Translations under genes and position numbers: made by a program | The notes under the pieces: model-generated | Seen by the model: the letters and a program-made list of their open reading frames with translations, nothing else | Told to the model about the DNA's origin: nothing | Database searches by the model: none | DNA from: Prevotella nigrescens | Lineage (GTDB): Bacteria > Bacteroidota > Bacteroidia > Bacteroidales > Bacteroidaceae | Direction: 5' to 3' | Assembly (NCBI RefSeq): GCF_031191185.1 | Contig: NZ_CP133464.1 | Location: 124,001-188,000 of the forward strand | Length of the DNA stretch: 64,000 nucleotides | Part shown: in pieces, positions 43,606 to 52,161 of the stretch | Layout of the letters: each line of letters begins with the position of its first letter | Numbering within the stretch: position 1 is the stretch's first letter

Positions 43606-44700
43606 ATGTTCGATTTTAGTATAGTAACAAGATGGTTCGACGAGCTGCTAAGACAAACCTTGGGGCTCGGCAATTTCAGCACCATTCTTATAGAGTGCGT
43701 GCTCGTAGGCTTGGCAATCATCATTGGTTATGCCGTGCTCGCCATCATTCTTATTTTCATGGAACGTAAGGTTTGTGCTTATTTCCAGTGCCGTATCGGA
43801 CCCGTCCGTGTGGGCTGGTGGGGTACGCTGCAGGTGTTTGCAGACGTGTTGAAGATGCTTATCAAGGAGATTTTCACCGTAGACAAAGCCGACAAGCTGC
43901 TTTACTACCTTGCACCTTTTCTTGTAATAGCTGCTTCTATCGGTACTTTCTCGTTCCTTCCATGGAACAAGGGCGCAGCAGTGCTCGACTTCAACGTCGG
44001 AATATTCCTTGTAACAGCCATCAGTTCCATCGGCGTGCTGGGCATTTTCATCGCTGGCTGGGCAAGTAACAACAAGTACTCTGTCCTCTCTGCCATGCGT
44101 GCAGCAGTCCAAATGATTTCTTACGAACTCTCATTGGGCATCTGCCTTATCTCAGCCGTGGTACTTACGCGTACCATGCAGATATCTGGCATCGTTGAAG
44201 CACAGACCGGTCCATGGCAATGGCTCATCTTCCAAGGGCACATTCCTGCCCTGTTAGGCTTCATCGTGTTCTGTATTGCAGGTAACGCAGAGGCAAACCG
44301 TGGTCCGTTCGACCTTGCCGAAGCTGAAAGTGAGCTTACTGCCGGATACCACACAGAGTATAGTGGTATGGGATTTGGCTTCTACTATTTGGCAGAATAC
44401 CTCAATCTCTTTGTTATTTCAGGTCTTGCCGCAACGGTTTTCCTTGGCGGTTGGGCACCTATTAATATAGGTATAGAAGGCTTCGACAACCTTATGAACC
44501 TCATTCCGGGTATCGTCTGGTTCCTTGGAAAGACCTTTGTAGTAGTATTTCTTCTTATGTGGATACGCTGGACATTCCCCCGTTTGCGTGTAGACCAGAT
44601 ACTGAAGCTCGAGTGGAAATACCTTATGCCGCTCAGTTTGGTTATCTTGGTGCTCATGACAGTGTGCGTAGCATTCGGCTGGACATTCAAAATCGCATAA
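43606..44700 (+). CDS. nuoH: complex I subunit NuoH
   Basis: A 364-residue, eight-helix membrane subunit that completes the quinone cavity. Motifs are AYFQCRIGPVRVGWWGTLQV, the acidic loop FDLAEAESELTAGYHTEYSG and LMWIRWTFPRLRVDQ. Bacterial complex I usually has RxGPN at the first motif; here Asn is replaced (RIGPVRVG). Confidence 0.97.
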   Translation: MFDFSIVTRWFDELLRQTLGLGNFSTILIECVLVGLAIIIGYAVLAIILIFMERKVCAYFQCRIGPVRVGWWGTLQVFADVLKMLIKEIFTVDKADKLLYYLAPFLVIAASIGTFSFLPWNKGAAVLDFNVGIFLVTAISSIGVLGIFIAGWASNNKYSVLSAMRAAVQMISYELSLGICLISAVVLTRTMQISGIVEAQTGPWQWLIFQGHIPALLGFIVFCIAGNAEANRGPFDLAEAESELTAGYHTEYSGMGFGFYYLAEYLNLFVISGLAATVFLGGWAPINIGIEGFDNLMNLIPGIVWFLGKTFVVVFLLMWIRWTFPRLRVDQILKLEWKYLMPLSLVILVLMTVCVAFGWTFKIA

Positions 44701-44738
44701 CAAGATAATCTAAAGTAAATTAAGAATTCATTATTCTA

Positions 44739-45272
44739 ATGGAAAAAAAGGAATCATATTTCGGTGAAATAGGGAGTGCTTTCAAGACATTGGCGACTGG
44801 TTTGAAGACCACAATGAAGGAATACTTCACGCCAAAGTCTACCGAGCAGTATCCAGAAAACCGCAAAACAACGCTGCACGTGGCTCCACGGCACCGCGGA
44901 CGCTTGGTTTTTAAGCGAGACGAAAGCGAGAACTATAAGTGCGTAGCCTGCCTTATGTGCGAGAAAGCATGTCCAAACGGTACTATTCGCATAACGAGCG
45001 AAATGCAACAAGACCCTGAAACAGGTAGAAAGAAGCGTGCATTGCTCGACTATCAATACGATTTGGGCGACTGTATGTTCTGCCAATTGTGTGTAAATGC
45101 CTGCAATTTCGATGCCATCAAGTTTACAAACGACTTTGAGAATGCAGTTTTCGACCGTTCAAAACTCGTCCTACATCTGAACGAAGAGGTTTATAAGGGC
45201 GGCTCATTGCCTAACCTTGTAGACGGCGGAGCCGACTGGGAAGTAGGAACTTTCAACACTAAAAAGAAATAA
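44739..45272 (+). CDS. nuoI: complex I subunit NuoI
   Basis: A 177-residue ferredoxin-like subunit carrying two 4Fe-4S clusters (N6a, N6b). The first set is CVACLMCEKACP and the second CMFCQLCVNACN, in which the Pro after the last Cys is replaced by Asn. An N-terminal amphipathic helix (FKTLATGLKTTMKEYF) anchors it to the membrane arm. In this operon it is the first cluster-carrying subunit an external donor could reach. Confidence 0.97.
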   Translation: MEKKESYFGEIGSAFKTLATGLKTTMKEYFTPKSTEQYPENRKTTLHVAPRHRGRLVFKRDESENYKCVACLMCEKACPNGTIRITSEMQQDPETGRKKRALLDYQYDLGDCMFCQLCVNACNFDAIKFTNDFENAVFDRSKLVLHLNEEVYKGGSLPNLVDGGADWEVGTFNTKKK

Positions 45273-45288
45273 AAGAGGAGATAAAGTT

Positions 45289-45828
45289 ATGGCTAATTTA
45301 ATTGTTTTTGCAGTTTTAGCAGTAGTAATACTCGCCTCAGCAGTATTCTGCGTGTCTACAAAGCGCATCATGCGTGCTGCAACGGCACTGCTTTTCGTGC
45401 TCTTTGGCGTAGCAGGGCTTTATTTCCTGCTTGACTATACATTCCTTGGTGCAGCCCAAATAAGTATCTATGCAGGCGGTATCACGGTAATGTACGTGTT
45501 CGCTATCCAGTTGGTAAGCAAGCGAACGCTTCAGGGTTTGTCTGAAAGATGGCTCGGAAAGCGTACCATTCTTGCTGCCTTAATTGCGCTTGTAGGACTT
45601 GCTACGGTATTAGGCGTGTTCCTGAAGAACAAGATTTTCAGCGAATTAGCATCTGCCAACACTGCCGATACGGAGGTTTCAATGCAAGTTATAGGCAAAA
45701 AACTTATGAGCGCAGACAAGTATGGCTATGTATTGCCGTTCGAATTCATTTCTGTTTTCTTGCTGGCGTGCATCATCGGAGGTTTGGTTATTTTGAATAA
45801 ACAGAAGAAAGAGGAGGTAAAAGAATAA
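45289..45828 (+). CDS. nuoJ: complex I subunit NuoJ
   Basis: A 179-residue membrane subunit with five helices. The conserved segment GAAQISIYAGGITVMYVFAI is present. It overlaps nuoK by one base (TAATG). Confidence 0.96.
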   Translation: MANLIVFAVLAVVILASAVFCVSTKRIMRAATALLFVLFGVAGLYFLLDYTFLGAAQISIYAGGITVMYVFAIQLVSKRTLQGLSERWLGKRTILAALIALVGLATVLGVFLKNKIFSELASANTADTEVSMQVIGKKLMSADKYGYVLPFEFISVFLLACIIGGLVILNKQKKEEVKE

Positions 45829-46136
45829 TGATACCAGTAGAATATTTCTTTGTCCTTAGTGGCTTATTGTTCTTTATAGGAGTCTTTGGCTTTGTTACTC
45901 GTCGCAATTTGGTAGCGATGCTCATCTCCATAGAGTTAGTTCTCAATAGCGTAGACCTAAATTTTGCGGCTTTCAACCGTCTGCTTTATCCCGATGGATA
46001 CGAAGGTATGTTCTTCACTATCTTCTCTATTGGCGTGAGTGCAGCCGAGTCTGCCGTTGCGTTAGCTATTATTATTAATGTTTACCGACACCTGCACAGC
46101 GATCAGGTGAACAGTATTGAAAATATGAAATTATAA
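45828..46136 (+). CDS. nuoK: complex I subunit NuoK
   Basis: A 102-residue, three-helix subunit with the two conserved membrane Glu residues in LVAMLISIELVLNSVDLNF and SAAESAVALAIIINVYRH, part of a proton path. Confidence 0.97.
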   Translation: MIPVEYFFVLSGLLFFIGVFGFVTRRNLVAMLISIELVLNSVDLNFAAFNRLLYPDGYEGMFFTIFSIGVSAAESAVALAIIINVYRHLHSDQVNSIENMKL

Positions 46137-46145
46137 AAAAGAACT

Positions 46146-48170
46146 ATGTTTGATTACGCATTTTTGATACTTCTTCTACCTTTTCTGAGCGCAATCGTAT
46201 TAGGATTGGCAGGTATGAAGATGCCTAAACCGGTGGCAGGTATCATCGGCACATGTATTGTGGGCGTGCTTTTTGTCTTGAGTCTCTACACGGCTTACCA
46301 GTATTTCTTCTACACTGGCGAATATACCGCTATGGGACAGACCTTCCATGTCGTAGATGGTCGCTTGGCAAGTGGCGTTTATCCCACTGTAACCGTCTTC
46401 AATCTAACATGGTTGAAGTTCTCCGAGTTATTGACATTTAATATTGGTTTCCGTCTAAGTCCCATCAGTGTGATGATGCTTATCGTCATTACCACGGTCA
46501 GCTTCATGGTCCATATCTATTCGTTTGGCTATATGGCGGAACGCGACAAGAACTATAAGTTCGAGGAATACGAGCACGGTTTCCAACGTTTCTATGCATA
46601 TCTGTCGTTGTTTACAATGTCAATGTTAGGTCTTGTGGTAGCAACCAACGTGTTCCAGATGTATCTTTTCTGGGAGTTGGTGGGTGTTTGCTCTTATTTG
46701 CTCATTGGTTTCTACTATCCAAAGCACACTGCCGTGCATGCAAGCAAGAAGGCTTTCATTGTTACTCGCTTTGCCGATTTGTTCTTTTTAATAGGTATTC
46801 TGTTCTTCAGTTTCTATGTAAAGACGTTCAATTTCGACCTTTCGGCAGACGGTGCCCTATCTACTCAATTGCACAACTTGGCTTCCGACCCTGTAACAGC
46901 GTGGGCTATACCAACAGCACTGTTCCTAATGTTCATCGGTGGTGCGGGTAAATCGGCTATGTTCCCCCTTCATATCTGGCTTCCAGATGCCATGGAGGGT
47001 CCAACACCGGTGTCAGCGCTTATCCATGCTGCCACCATGGTGGTTGCGGGTGTGTTCCAAGTAGCAAGTTTATTCCCCATTTATATTAAGTATGGTGCTA
47101 TCGAGCAACTCCACTGGATTGCTTACATTGCAGCGTTTACGGCTTTCTATGCAGCAGCCGTAGCATGTTGTCAGCGCGATATAAAGCGTGGTTTAGCCTT
47201 TTCAACCATTTCTCAGATTGCCTACATGCTCGTTGCGCTCGGCGTTTGCTATGCCATCGACAACGAGGAAGGCGGTTTGGGCTACATGGCTTCCATGTTC
47301 CACCTGTTCACTCACGCCATGTTCAAGGCGTTGCTGTTCCTCTGTTCCGGTGCCATCATCGTTATCATTGGCAGCAACTTCAAGGAATATATGGGCGGAT
47401 TGCACAAGTATATGCCGATAACAAATGCCTGCTTCCTCGTTGGTTGTATCGCCATCAGCGGTGTTTGGCCGTTCGCCGGTTTCTTCTCCAAGGACGAAAT
47501 CGTCAGTGCCTGCTTCCAATTCTCACCCGCTTTAGGCTGGTTCATGACCTTGGTTTCGGGTATGACGGCTTTCTATATGTTCCGTTTGTACTACGTTATC
47601 TTCTGGGGCAAGTCCTATTACGAGGAAGATCCGGAGAACAGACGCCGCCCGAAGGAAGTTCCTTTCGTTATGTGGGGTCCGTTGGTGTTCCTCTCTATCA
47701 TTTCAATATTTGCCGGTTGGATTCCTTTCGGGCACTTTGTTTCAGCTACGGGACAGAGCGCCGACATTCACTTGCAGCACTTCCAGTTCTCAAGTGTAGC
47801 TTGGTTCAGCCTCTTGGCAGCAGCCATCGGCATTGCGCTTGCTACGTGGATGTATATGCCCAAGAGCAATCCTGTGCCCGACATGCTTGCGAAACGTATG
47901 CCGAAACTCCACAAGGCAGCTCTCAACAGATTCTATATTGACGACGCCTGGCAGTTCTTTACCCACAAGATTGTTTTCCGTTGCTTCTCCATTCCAATCG
48001 CTTGGTTCGACCGTCATGTCATTGATGGCACTTTCAATTTCCTTGCTTGGGGAACTCAGGAGGCTGGCGAGAGCATTCGTCCATGGCAGAGTGGCGACGT
48101 CCGCCAGTATGCAATATGGTTCATTACAGGAACTGTGGCTTTAACATTAGTAATACTTTGCTTGATATAA
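46146..48170 (+). CDS. nuoL: complex I antiporter-like subunit NuoL
   Basis: The 674-residue distal antiporter-like subunit, including the long lateral helix that runs along the membrane arm. Key parts are FWELVGVCSYLLIGFYY (Glu of the first ion channel), KSAMFPLHIWLPDAMEGPTP and LIHAATMVVAGVFQ, and HAMFKALLFLCSGAIIV. It starts 9 bases after nuoK. Confidence 0.97.
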   Translation: MFDYAFLILLLPFLSAIVLGLAGMKMPKPVAGIIGTCIVGVLFVLSLYTAYQYFFYTGEYTAMGQTFHVVDGRLASGVYPTVTVFNLTWLKFSELLTFNIGFRLSPISVMMLIVITTVSFMVHIYSFGYMAERDKNYKFEEYEHGFQRFYAYLSLFTMSMLGLVVATNVFQMYLFWELVGVCSYLLIGFYYPKHTAVHASKKAFIVTRFADLFFLIGILFFSFYVKTFNFDLSADGALSTQLHNLASDPVTAWAIPTALFLMFIGGAGKSAMFPLHIWLPDAMEGPTPVSALIHAATMVVAGVFQVASLFPIYIKYGAIEQLHWIAYIAAFTAFYAAAVACCQRDIKRGLAFSTISQIAYMLVALGVCYAIDNEEGGLGYMASMFHLFTHAMFKALLFLCSGAIIVIIGSNFKEYMGGLHKYMPITNACFLVGCIAISGVWPFAGFFSKDEIVSACFQFSPALGWFMTLVSGMTAFYMFRLYYVIFWGKSYYEEDPENRRRPKEVPFVMWGPLVFLSIISIFAGWIPFGHFVSATGQSADIHLQHFQFSSVAWFSLLAAAIGIALATWMYMPKSNPVPDMLAKRMPKLHKAALNRFYIDDAWQFFTHKIVFRCFSIPIAWFDRHVIDGTFNFLAWGTQEAGESIRPWQSGDVRQYAIWFITGTVALTLVILCLI

Positions 48171-48174
48171 AGAG

Positions 48175-49686
48175 ATGAGTTGGATTTTAACAATATTTGT
48201 AATAATCCCCGTACTGATGCTTTGCGGCCTCTGGGTTGCTAAGAACGACAATCAGGTACGCGGCGTGATGGTAGCAGGAGCCTCTGCCTTGTTGATTGGT
48301 GCTATATGGCTCACCGTCTATTTTGTACAACAACGTGCTGCAGGAAATACCGATACAATGCTATTGGCAGACTCTGTTACGTGGTTCAAACCGCTGAACA
48401 TAGCCTTTGCAGTGGGCGTTGACGGCATTTCTGTGGTAATGATTTTGCTTTCAGCAATCATTGTTTTCACGGGCACATTTGCCAGTTGGCAACTCGAACC
48501 AATGAAGAAGGAGTACTTCCTTTGGTTCGTCTTGCTCTCGTCAGGTGTCTTCGGTTTCTTTATTTCAACCGATATGTTCACCATGTTCATGTTCTACGAG
48601 GTGGCATTGATACCTATGTACCTTCTCATTGGAGTATGGGGAACAGGTGCAAAAGAGTACTCTGCCATGAAACTTACCCTTATGCTGATGGGTGGTTCGG
48701 GCTTGCTCATCTTCGGTTTCCTCGGTATCTACTACTTCAGTGGTGGTTCTACGATGGACGTTATCGAACTTGCGAAGATGCACGCTATGTCGAAGACGGC
48801 TCAAAACGTCTTCTTCCCATTCGTGTTCATAGGCTTTGGCGTTCTCGGAGCGTTGTTCCCATTCCACACATGGTCGCCCGACGGACATGCTTCTGCCCCT
48901 ACGGCAGTGTCAATGCTCCATGCCGGTGTATTGATGAAATTGGGAGGCTACGGCTGTTTGCGCATTGCCATGTACATAATGCCTGATGCTTTAGAGATGT
49001 GGGCACCTGTATTCCTTATCCTTACAACCATCTCTGTGGTTTACGGTGCACTTTCTGCCTGTGTGCAGACCGACTTGAAGTACATCAATGCTTACTCTTC
49101 GGTTTCCCACTGTGGCATGGTTCTCTTTGCTTTGCTTATGACAACGCAGACCGCTATAACGGGTGCTATACTCCAAATGCTCTCTCACGGATTGATGACA
49201 GCCTTGTTCTTCGCCTGCATTGGTATGATTTACCACCGTGCCGGAACGCGCGACGTCCGCTATCTTGGCGGTTTAATGAAGGTGATACCATTCCTTGCCG
49301 TGTCTTACGTGGTTGCAGGTTTAGCCAATCTCGGCTTGCCGGGCTTCTCAGGCTTCGTTGCTGAGATGACAATCTTTATTGGTTCGTTCGAAAACGGGGG
49401 CATGTTCCACCGTGTCTGCACCATCATTGCCTGTACGTCTATCGTAATTACGGCAGTCTACATACTGCGCGTGGTGGGCAAGATACTCTTCCAAGCCATT
49501 CCAAACAAGAAGTTCTACGAGCTGCACGATGCCACTTGGGACGAGCGTTTCGCCGTTGCAGGTCTTATTTTCTGTGTAGCAGGTCTTGGTCTTTTCCCAT
49601 TATTCTTCGAGAATATGATTATCGATGCGGTTGGTCCAATCTTCAACCACATCATCGAATACGTTCCACAATTAGGTAATCTCTAA
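48175..49686 (+). CDS. nuoM: complex I antiporter-like subunit NuoM
   Basis: A 503-residue antiporter-like subunit with the conserved FMFYEVALIPMYLLIGVWG (Glu), FPFHTWSPDGHASAPTAVSM (Lys replaced in the usual LPxHTWLPDAH; here it reads WSPDGHA) and HGLMTALFFACIGMIYHR. It starts 4 bases after nuoL. Confidence 0.97.
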   Translation: MSWILTIFVIIPVLMLCGLWVAKNDNQVRGVMVAGASALLIGAIWLTVYFVQQRAAGNTDTMLLADSVTWFKPLNIAFAVGVDGISVVMILLSAIIVFTGTFASWQLEPMKKEYFLWFVLLSSGVFGFFISTDMFTMFMFYEVALIPMYLLIGVWGTGAKEYSAMKLTLMLMGGSGLLIFGFLGIYYFSGGSTMDVIELAKMHAMSKTAQNVFFPFVFIGFGVLGALFPFHTWSPDGHASAPTAVSMLHAGVLMKLGGYGCLRIAMYIMPDALEMWAPVFLILTTISVVYGALSACVQTDLKYINAYSSVSHCGMVLFALLMTTQTAITGAILQMLSHGLMTALFFACIGMIYHRAGTRDVRYLGGLMKVIPFLAVSYVVAGLANLGLPGFSGFVAEMTIFIGSFENGGMFHRVCTIIACTSIVITAVYILRVVGKILFQAIPNKKFYELHDATWDERFAVAGLIFCVAGLGLFPLFFENMIIDAVGPIFNHIIEYVPQLGNL

Positions 49687-49701
49687 TAATAAAGTAGCAA
49701 A

Positions 49702-51141
49702 ATGAATTATAATGATTTCTTTAAGATGATACCAGAGGCAAGTCTTGTTGCCATTCTGATAATCCTTTTCGTTGCTGACTTTATTTCAGCAAAGACCGAA
49801 GAGCGTAAATGGTTCAATCCTTTGGCTTCCGTTCTCTTGCTTGCCAACACTGTGGTTTGCATGCTTCAGCTACAGCCCGAAGACGCTTTCGGTTGTATGT
49901 ATGTTACCTCTACTGCGGTAAATGTAATGAAGGCTATCCTTGCTTTCGGTACTTTCATCGTGGTGTTGCAAAGTCGGGTGTGGGCAGAAAAGAGCGGAAA
50001 GGAAGGCGAATTCTACATGCTTGTCGTCTCTACCCTGCTGGGTATGGAGGCAATGATGAGTGCAGGCAACTTCCTTATGTTCTTCCTTGGCTTGGAAATG
50101 GCATCTGTTCCCATGGCGTGCGTCATCGCTTTCGATGCCTATCGCAACAATTCTGCCGAGGCGGCAGCCAAGTTTATACTTACAGCAACCTTCTCGAGCG
50201 GTGTAATGCTCTACGGTATCAGCTTCCTTTATGGAGCTTACGGCACGATGTACTTTAGCGACATCACTGACAATCTGCAGGCTACGCCGTTCACCATTAT
50301 GGGTTTGGTGTTCTTCTTCAGCGGTCTTGGCTTCAAGATTTCGCTTGTTCCGTTCCACTTCTGGACAGCCGATACCTATCAAGGCGCGCCAACCACGGTT
50401 ACGGGCTACCTCAGCGTAATCTCAAAAGGTGCTGCAGCCTTCACGCTCTTAAGCATCTTGTTCCACGTCTTTGGCAGTATGATGGCCTATTGGCACGTGC
50501 TCATGATGATTGTCGTTGCACTTTCCATCACCGTTGCCAACCTCTTCGCTATCCGTCAGGGCGAACTGAAACGCTTCATGGCGTTCAGTTCCATCTCGCA
50601 GGCGGGCTACATCATGCTTGCTGCATTGGGCAACAACTGGGCTTCTTCAGTTGCTGCACTCAGCTACTACGTGCTTATTTATGTGGTTGCCAATATGGCT
50701 GTGTTCACCATTATCTCGGTTGTAGAACAGAACAATGGCGGCAAGACCAACATTGCCGACTATAACGGCTTCTACAAAACCAACCCACGGCTCAGCTTCC
50801 TCATGACCATTGCCATGTTCTCGCTGGGTGGTATTCCTCCGTTTGCGGGCATGTTCTCCAAGTTCTTCGTGTTCATGTCGGGCGTAGACGGTGCCGACAT
50901 TGCCACGACCGAGGGAGCATGGACCTACGTCATCTTGTTTGTTGCACTTATCAACACCGTCGTTTCGCTCTACTACTATCTCAAGATAGTCAAGGCAATG
51001 TACATTATCCGTTGCGATACGCCTATGCCAACATTCAAGAGCGACTGCAACACCAAGTTCACCCTTGCCCTCTGCACGGCAGGCATCGTACTCTTCGGTG
51101 TATGCAGCTGTGTTTACGATTGGATTGCAGCAGCTATCTAA
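49702..51141 (+). CDS. nuoN: complex I antiporter-like subunit NuoN
   Basis: The 479-residue antiporter-like subunit adjacent to NuoK. Motifs are FFLGLEMASVPMACVIAFDA (Glu), LVPFHFWTADTYQGAPTTVT and MAFSSISQAGYIMLAALGN. Last gene of the operon, followed 32 bases later by a strong terminator. Confidence 0.97.
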   Translation: MNYNDFFKMIPEASLVAILIILFVADFISAKTEERKWFNPLASVLLLANTVVCMLQLQPEDAFGCMYVTSTAVNVMKAILAFGTFIVVLQSRVWAEKSGKEGEFYMLVVSTLLGMEAMMSAGNFLMFFLGLEMASVPMACVIAFDAYRNNSAEAAAKFILTATFSSGVMLYGISFLYGAYGTMYFSDITDNLQATPFTIMGLVFFFSGLGFKISLVPFHFWTADTYQGAPTTVTGYLSVISKGAAAFTLLSILFHVFGSMMAYWHVLMMIVVALSITVANLFAIRQGELKRFMAFSSISQAGYIMLAALGNNWASSVAALSYYVLIYVVANMAVFTIISVVEQNNGGKTNIADYNGFYKTNPRLSFLMTIAMFSLGGIPPFAGMFSKFFVFMSGVDGADIATTEGAWTYVILFVALINTVVSLYYYLKIVKAMYIIRCDTPMPTFKSDCNTKFTLALCTAGIVLFGVCSCVYDWIAAAI

Positions 51142-51173
51142 GCAGGCAAAAAGATATTTTTTAAAATAAAAAG

Positions 51174-51206
51174 AAAACGCCTAAAGGGAAATCCTTGGGG
51201 CGTTTT
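51174..51206 (+). terminator. terminator of the nuo operon
   Basis: AAAACGCC (51174-51181) pairs with GGCGTTTT (51199-51206), with an inner AAGG/CCTT pairing, followed by more T residues. Confidence 0.85.
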
Positions 51207-51234
51207 TTTTATTTTAGAATAGAGTTTATAGTTT

Positions 51235-51270
51235 TTCTAGGGTTCCTAGTTCTCCTAGAATACCTAACCC
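51235..51270. repeat. TCCTAG-type 9-nt-period repeat
   Basis: Reading TTCTAGGGT-TCCTAGTTC-TCCTAGAAT-ACCTAACCC, four 9-nt units. TTCTAGG (51235-51241) pairs with CCTAGAA (51254-51260). It closely resembles the reverse strand of 18570-18606. Confidence 0.65.
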
Positions 51271-51322
51271 ACCCACCCCTTCATTATTATAATATTCCAC
51301 CCAAAAACACGTTATCAAGAAT

Positions 51323-51910
51323 ATGAAGCAACTTTTACTCTTGCCCTTGCTGCTGTTTTGCGCCCCTGCATTTGCGCAAAGCTCTACGGCTACCGAGCAC
51401 CTGCCGCTTACTTTCTGTGGTATCTCGCTCGACAACACCGCTGCCGCCTTTGCCGATTCGCTCTCTGCAAAAGGTTTCAAGCCCGAAACTGCCCCACTCC
51501 GCCTACCCATTTCTAAGGGCAACGCAACATTTCGCGGACGCTTCGAAAACATTCCGTGCATTGTGGAAGTAGGAAAAAATCATGCCGACAGAGTGGACAC
51601 GGTGCGTGTTTTCTTCCTAAACGTAAACAATCCGCTGCGAAGCTACAACATACTCACCAACATTTACCGCAACCGTTACGGCACTCCCATCTTCGAAAAC
51701 TACTACGACACGCACCTTCTGCCACACGATGCGCAACAGCAGTTGGCTTCCGACCCTTTCGTTACCACTTTTTCGGTCAATGGCAACACCGCCCAGTTCT
51801 CTTTATGCTACGACGTCCGCCTGCGTGAATACATCTACTGCCTGCTGCTCATCGACACTAAAAACGCACAACCCGTACTCTCCAACACCGACGAGGTCAT
51901 AGAATGGTAA
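51323..51910 (+). CDS. uncharacterised exported protein
   Basis: A 195-residue protein with a signal peptide (MKQLLLLPLLLFCAPAFAQS). After it come a helix (AAFADSLSAKGFKPE) and alternating beta strands with GNATFRGRFENIPCIVEVGK and a Tyr/Arg-rich middle (YNILTNIYRNRYGTPIFENY). The 'xxFxDSLxAKGF' start resembles small secreted Bacteroidota proteins of unknown function. No catalytic motif is seen. It is monocistronic; no perfect promoter is visible. Confidence 0.75.
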   Translation: MKQLLLLPLLLFCAPAFAQSSTATEHLPLTFCGISLDNTAAAFADSLSAKGFKPETAPLRLPISKGNATFRGRFENIPCIVEVGKNHADRVDTVRVFFLNVNNPLRSYNILTNIYRNRYGTPIFENYYDTHLLPHDAQQQLASDPFVTTFSVNGNTAQFSLCYDVRLREYIYCLLLIDTKNAQPVLSNTDEVIEW

Positions 51911-52056
51911 AATCACACCTCGCCCACCGTTCCACCTCTTCCAATTATGCAGACTGAAAACACGTGGCAGACAGCTCGTTAGCGGTGTTTAAACAGTATA
52001 GAAGTTAAATTACGTTAAACCAATACTTTTGTGTAAGCATTATAACTCTTTTTGTT

Positions 52057-52064
52057 TATTTTTG
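52057..52064 (+). promoter_or_regulatory. possible -7 box of the LRR gene
   Basis: TATTTTTG, about 97 bases before the start codon; TTTG at 52028-52031 is 25 nt away, longer than usual. Confidence 0.35.
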
Positions 52065-52161
52065 CAATAGTATTATAATATTTCATTAAATTCTTGTCAG
52101 CAGTACTGTATTGCTGCAGAGAATTTAACGAAACCTTGTTTAATTTAATTATCAAGAGATT

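Noticed and set aside
40753..51141. Hidden nuoE, nuoF or nuoG within the operon
   Set aside because: Genes are separated by at most about 50 bases or overlap, and no NADH/FMN-binding or hydrogenase-like frame exists in any reading frame.
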